Below are positions 60,480-64,000 of a stretch of 64,000 nt of DNA, piece by piece. Position numbers and translations under genes: made by a program. The stretch is from NCBI RefSeq assembly GCF_037975245.1, contig NC_092576.1, forward strand, positions 31,350,611 to 31,414,610, read 5' to 3'. Source of the stretch: Apostichopus japonicus. Its lineage: Eukaryota > Echinodermata > Holothuroidea > Aspidochirotida > Stichopodidae. Below the pieces are notes generated by a model. That model saw nothing but the letters and a program-made list of their open reading frames with translations, did no database searches and was not told the origin of the DNA. Numbering within the stretch: the first letter of the stretch is position 1; each line of letters opens with the position of its first letter.

Positions 60480-62973
60480 AAAACTGTTCGGTTTAGCATA
60501 AACAAAAACCACCGTTATTAAGACCACCATATGATTTAAATTATCTCGAATTTCGATGATCCTGCTACTTAACTTCATAGCGAAGCTTCTAGAATTTTGT
60601 TACTTATAGTGCAAGGAAAATGTGACATTCTGTACAGTGCAAGTGCAACCCTATAATACAAGTAGTGGTAAAATGGGGTCTAGACCTAACTAATGGACGT
60701 AAAACAGGCTAGTCCGTGTAATTGTATCATCCAAATGTTACGTAACATCATAACACAAAGTGTTTTACCACAAAAGAAAACTTGCAGATCTAGTATTGAT
60801 TGTTCTTAAACCAAAATATTAGGTAATCAATAAAAAAAAATTGACTTTTGCTGCATCAAGGAGACCTAGGCTATGGTCATAACAAGTAATTTGGCAATAG
60901 TATAGGCCTACAGGCACTCGTAACGTTGTGTATGTGTAGGTAAGTACATAATTGAATGGAAAATACATGTAAATAGGAAGTACAAAATAACCAGGATGTC
61001 TGTGGGTCCTGACAGGTAAAAACAATTCTACCGTAAACCATTTTGAAGGGACCAATGTTTAACACAGAGCCGAGGTTGTGTAGGTTACTTGCCTGTGAGA
61101 ATGTATTCAACTATAGTTTCAATTTGAAATCATAGGCTAAAATCAATCATACCAGATAGCTTCATCAGCTTCAACATTACAGGTGAGTCAAATGGAAACT
61201 TCCAGCGTTTAAATCATCTACAAGGGGCGGAGTTACTAGTTGAAACTGTGTTATTGGAGGTGATGGTAGCAATTACATGATGTTGATACATATTATAAGA
61301 TAACTTGTTGTAATATGGAACGATTTCACAGTATAAGCAACACAACAAAGAAAGCTTATATACCTACAACAATACACATAATTTAACCACATTTGCACAA
61401 CATTTGCATTTATACTTTAGAGCGATACTATCAGTGGATAGTTGGTTTACAAGATATGTGGGGCATGTGAACATCTCAATCAATATTATATAACATAGGA
61501 GAGTGGGGTGTAACGATTTATCTGAAAAATGAAATCAAAACAGAAGGACCTATTGATGAAATCCCCCTCTCCTTAGATATTCGAATTTGTTATAAGGACA
61601 GTCTACAGTCATTGTACATACCATAGCATCGTCTTGGACACAGGAGGAATCATGGGGTGCGAACTGTGTCAACATTATACAACATCTATTTCAAAATAGG
61701 GGCGGATATATTATGCAGGTTTTTGTCCCACACTGCTTGCCATACATGTCTGCATTTATGTGGCACCTTGGCTTGTAAACGCAATTACAACAAATATACA
61801 TGATGGAATCAATATGCATTCCTAAGCCAAATCTCTGGGAGCTTCCGTAACAGCAAAGGATGAAGTACATTAAAGATACGATATTACAGCTCTGTATTAG
61901 TGTTCAAGTATGCTCACTTAAAGCATCTCTCATCACATGTACCCAGCAGGTTCTTCCAGTATACAATAAAGGAGCTTAACAGCTTTAACTTTCCAAATAA
62001 ACAAAATGATCATAAAAGACGGTTACACATAATAACACTAAATATAGTTCCACACAAGAGCATGTTTAAGTGATAGTGATATTTATGGGTTGGGTATGTG
62101 ATTTCCATATTCTCTAAACTTACACTTTGATATTGCTTCAAAGAGGTCAAAATGTCATTTGAGGGCACCAGACTGGTAGACAGATGTAAACCATACTAGC
62201 CATGTATTCGTTGAAGTATATATTTATCAGTTTGGTATTCCTGTCCCTACAATAATTTAAATTAGACAATATAGAACATTTACAGCTTATTACATTAAGT
62301 CCATATTAATCAACCAATGTTAAAATGAACTGAACAAAGATCCCTTCGTTTATCTTTATTTTACAATGAGAATATATTTGAGGAAGGATGGGAAAGGGTG
62401 ACTCATTGATCCAACGCTATTCCTTTCTTGAAGTATGCACCAGTGCCAAGACAACAAATCAGTGGATATCAAATCAGTGTAGCTAGTAGTTAGGAAGCAG
62501 TGTAGCTAGTAGTTAGGAAGCAGATTATGGTGATAAATTGAGCTGAATAGAAAATCCCTTCCGTGAAATGACGTCAAAATATGTGATTAAGTATATGGCG
62601 TATAGCGTCATACAGTGAGTCTGTGTGACTCCTGATGTCACATAATTAAACACAAAATTACATTTCTTTTTTTCCCCGCTTTCGTGGGTAACAGGCAATA
62701 TAAACCCACCTTGTCATAATTGTTCACATACCCCCACCCCCCCTTCCCCCGGAAATCTTTAAATATGTACAGTGCTTAAGGCTTATTTTAGAAACTTCTT
62801 CAAACTATGATTGAACGACATTTAGACAAATTAAATTTCGTGAAAGATACATTACAGTAATGATATAGAAATGTACGACTTTTAGAGTGGTTATCGATCA
62901 GTGGATAATACTAAATCGAATCTCCTGGAATCATTACTGTAATAATGCCGTTATTTTTCTTCCCTTCTTTCAG
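60480..62973. other. Intron D4-A5, remainder
   Basis: AT-rich without exons. About 61750-61800 repeats a segment of 17600-17670. A 23-bp tandem duplication (AGTGTAGCTAGTAGTTAGGA core) lies at about 62477-62522 and a C-run at about 62732-62750. From about 62880 it matches the sequence upstream of A2 and A4. Confidence 0.5.
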
Positions 62974-63182
62974 ATTCCCATCTCCTGTCTGAATCTGAGA
63001 GGATCCTTCAGTACGATTAATGCTGGTAAAATCATCCTACAGTCAGGGCTACGTCTGTCGTGTCCTGTATCAGTAAAGAAGGTAGTAATACGTATATACA
63101 ATGCAGGAAGAGAAATGACAGAGACAGAGGTTGTTGACATATTGATGTTTGTACAACATTCACATTTGTTGGAGGAGCTAAC
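62974..63182 (+). CDS. Exon A5 of module gene
   Basis: 209 nt, acceptor TTCTTTCAG, donor GTGAGT. It reads IPISCLNLRGSFSTINAGKI, SGLRLSCPVSVKKVVIRIYN, REMTETEVVDILMFVQHSH and LLEEL. One codon longer than A2-A4 at RIYNAG. It opens a fifth module whose B exon lies beyond the window. Confidence 0.85.
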
Positions 63183-63337
63183 GTGAGTATTACAACGAGT
63201 ATCGTATCAACACGTATCTGCAAAACACATTCATAGAGAGTATAGTATCCTTCCAAATACACCGTATGGCAACATAATTTATCTACGCGCTATTCAGTCA
63301 TACCACAGACGTTTAGTCCGGTCACTTTCCGGTTTTT

Positions 63338-64000
63338 TAGCTCATACCAGCATGCTGGTGTGAGCTATTGTTACAGTGCGGCGTCTATCACTCTATCATT
63401 CTATCACTCTATCACTCTATCCGTCAACAATTGGTAAAACCGCTCCCACTCGCACAGTGTTTGATGGAATTTCATGAAACTTGGACACAAGGACCATTGG
63501 GTATAGGGCCATCAGAGATGGTCCAAAATTTGGGGTCAAAGGTCACCTGTGGGCCGTAATGGGCCATTTTGTGGAAATACGCAAAATGCTTGTTCTCCTA
63601 CAGATTCCATGGTACAATGTTGAGGGTTTGTCACGATAGTACTATGGTAGTTTTACCTTCAGGGTGTTCATGAATTTGAGATCAAAGATCAACTAGGGGT
63701 CTTTTGTGGCCCGGGCCGCGGCCCTATATTTTCAAATTGCTCCTGTTCGTACAGTGTATGGCCAATTATCATGAAACTTGGTCACAATGTTCCTCGGGAT
63801 GAGAGTTACGAGGGGTGTTCGGAAAATTGAGGTCAAATGTCATCGGGGGTCATTCTTTGTAATATTTTCAAATATCTCATTCTCCTCAAGATTTTGATGG
63901 ATCATATTCAAAGTTGAACTGATGATTGTTGGATTGTGTATGAATAAGGTGATGCCTAAAAAATGTTGGTCAAAAGTTAATTAATTACAATTAATCCCCA
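63338..64000. repeat. Palindrome-headed dispersed repeat
   Basis: 63338-63367 is a near-perfect 30-base palindrome (TAGCTCATACCAG and its complement around CATG, with one mismatched pair). It is followed by CTATCACT repeats (about 63383-63420). Diverged copies of a segment with TTTCATGAAACTTGG(A/T)CACAA and GGGGTCAAAGGTCA-type words run to the window end. No coding content is recognised. Confidence 0.65.

Larger units (their letters stand above)
10653..63182 (+). other. Locus: tandem four-exon module array (18 exons seen)
   Basis: Eighteen exons on one strand form repeats of a four-exon module A-B-C-D. Lengths in unit 2 are 206, 77, 53 and 120 nt, together 456 nt or 152 codons. Borders are AG/GT and phases agree in every unit, so the exons could splice into one open frame from D0 through A5. 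No start or stop exon is visible; the gene may extend beyond both edges, or the array may be several neighbouring genes. The protein family is not recognised. Predicted strand/helix alternation and LEELxFxxCLLP at the A-B junction are LRR-like, as in expanded invertebrate NLR-type receptors; this is a hypothesis. No membrane segment or signal peptide occurs in the visible exons. Confidence 0.75.

Noticed and set aside
63032-63262. Antisense ORF across exon A5, and similar ones across A3
   Set aside because: Shadow frames of conserved + strand exons; splice signals and phases support the + strand.

Overview
The window is eukaryotic and AT-rich. It shows GT-AG introns of hundreds to thousands of bases, several non-LTR retrotransposons, TIR elements, microsatellites and no bacterial-type gene packing. 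The mix is most like a marine invertebrate: a CR1/L2-like element with a 2A-like GDVKPNPGP motif, a TTAA-flanked element with THAP and P2X7-C-like remnants, and AGGTCA-rich dispersed repeats. An echinoderm is my best guess, but that is inference and no species can be named.

The main content is a tandemly duplicated set of exons, all on the + strand, from 10.65 kb to 63.2 kb. I read 18 exons belonging to one repeating four-exon module, A-B-C-D: D0; A1-B1-C1-D1; A2-D2; A3-D3; A4-D4; A5. Every exon has AG/GT borders, no in-frame stop and the same phase pattern: A starts in phase 0 and leaves 2 nt, B leaves 1 nt, C ends in phase 0, D is 0-0. A whole module is therefore a symmetric cassette (152 codons in unit 2) that can be duplicated without breaking the frame. 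The gene appears to run off both ends of the array; no start codon, signal peptide or terminal exon is seen. I do not recognise the protein family. The alternation of strand-like and helix-like stretches and a segment of the form LEELxFxxCLLP recall leucine-rich-repeat regions of invertebrate NLR-type receptors, but this is only a hypothesis.

Unit 1 is divergent. Units 2 and 3 are recent duplicates that share intron sequence as well as exons, and units 4 and 5 share parts of it. The introns are full of mobile DNA: a 5.0-kb TA-flanked TIR element (18.7-23.7 kb) with a nested TTAA element; a CR1/L2-like retrotransposon (41.3-46.9 kb) itself broken by a hAT-like MITE and a second, antisense retrotransposon with a 12-bp target duplication; a probable solo LTR (49.6-50.9 kb) located by comparison with uninterrupted paralogous introns; a tRNA-derived SINE; TA-repeat arrays; a MITE carrying a repeated TACGTTAAC motif; and a retrotransposon 3' fragment (59.4-60.2 kb).

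Upstream of the exon array lie a 5'-truncated CR1/L2-like retrotransposon (1.06-3.2 kb), about 4 kb of unassigned sequence, and a 3.0-kb TA-flanked TIR element (7.47-10.5 kb) with GGACG-type subterminal repeats. No rRNA gene, functional tRNA gene, CRISPR array or operon was found.
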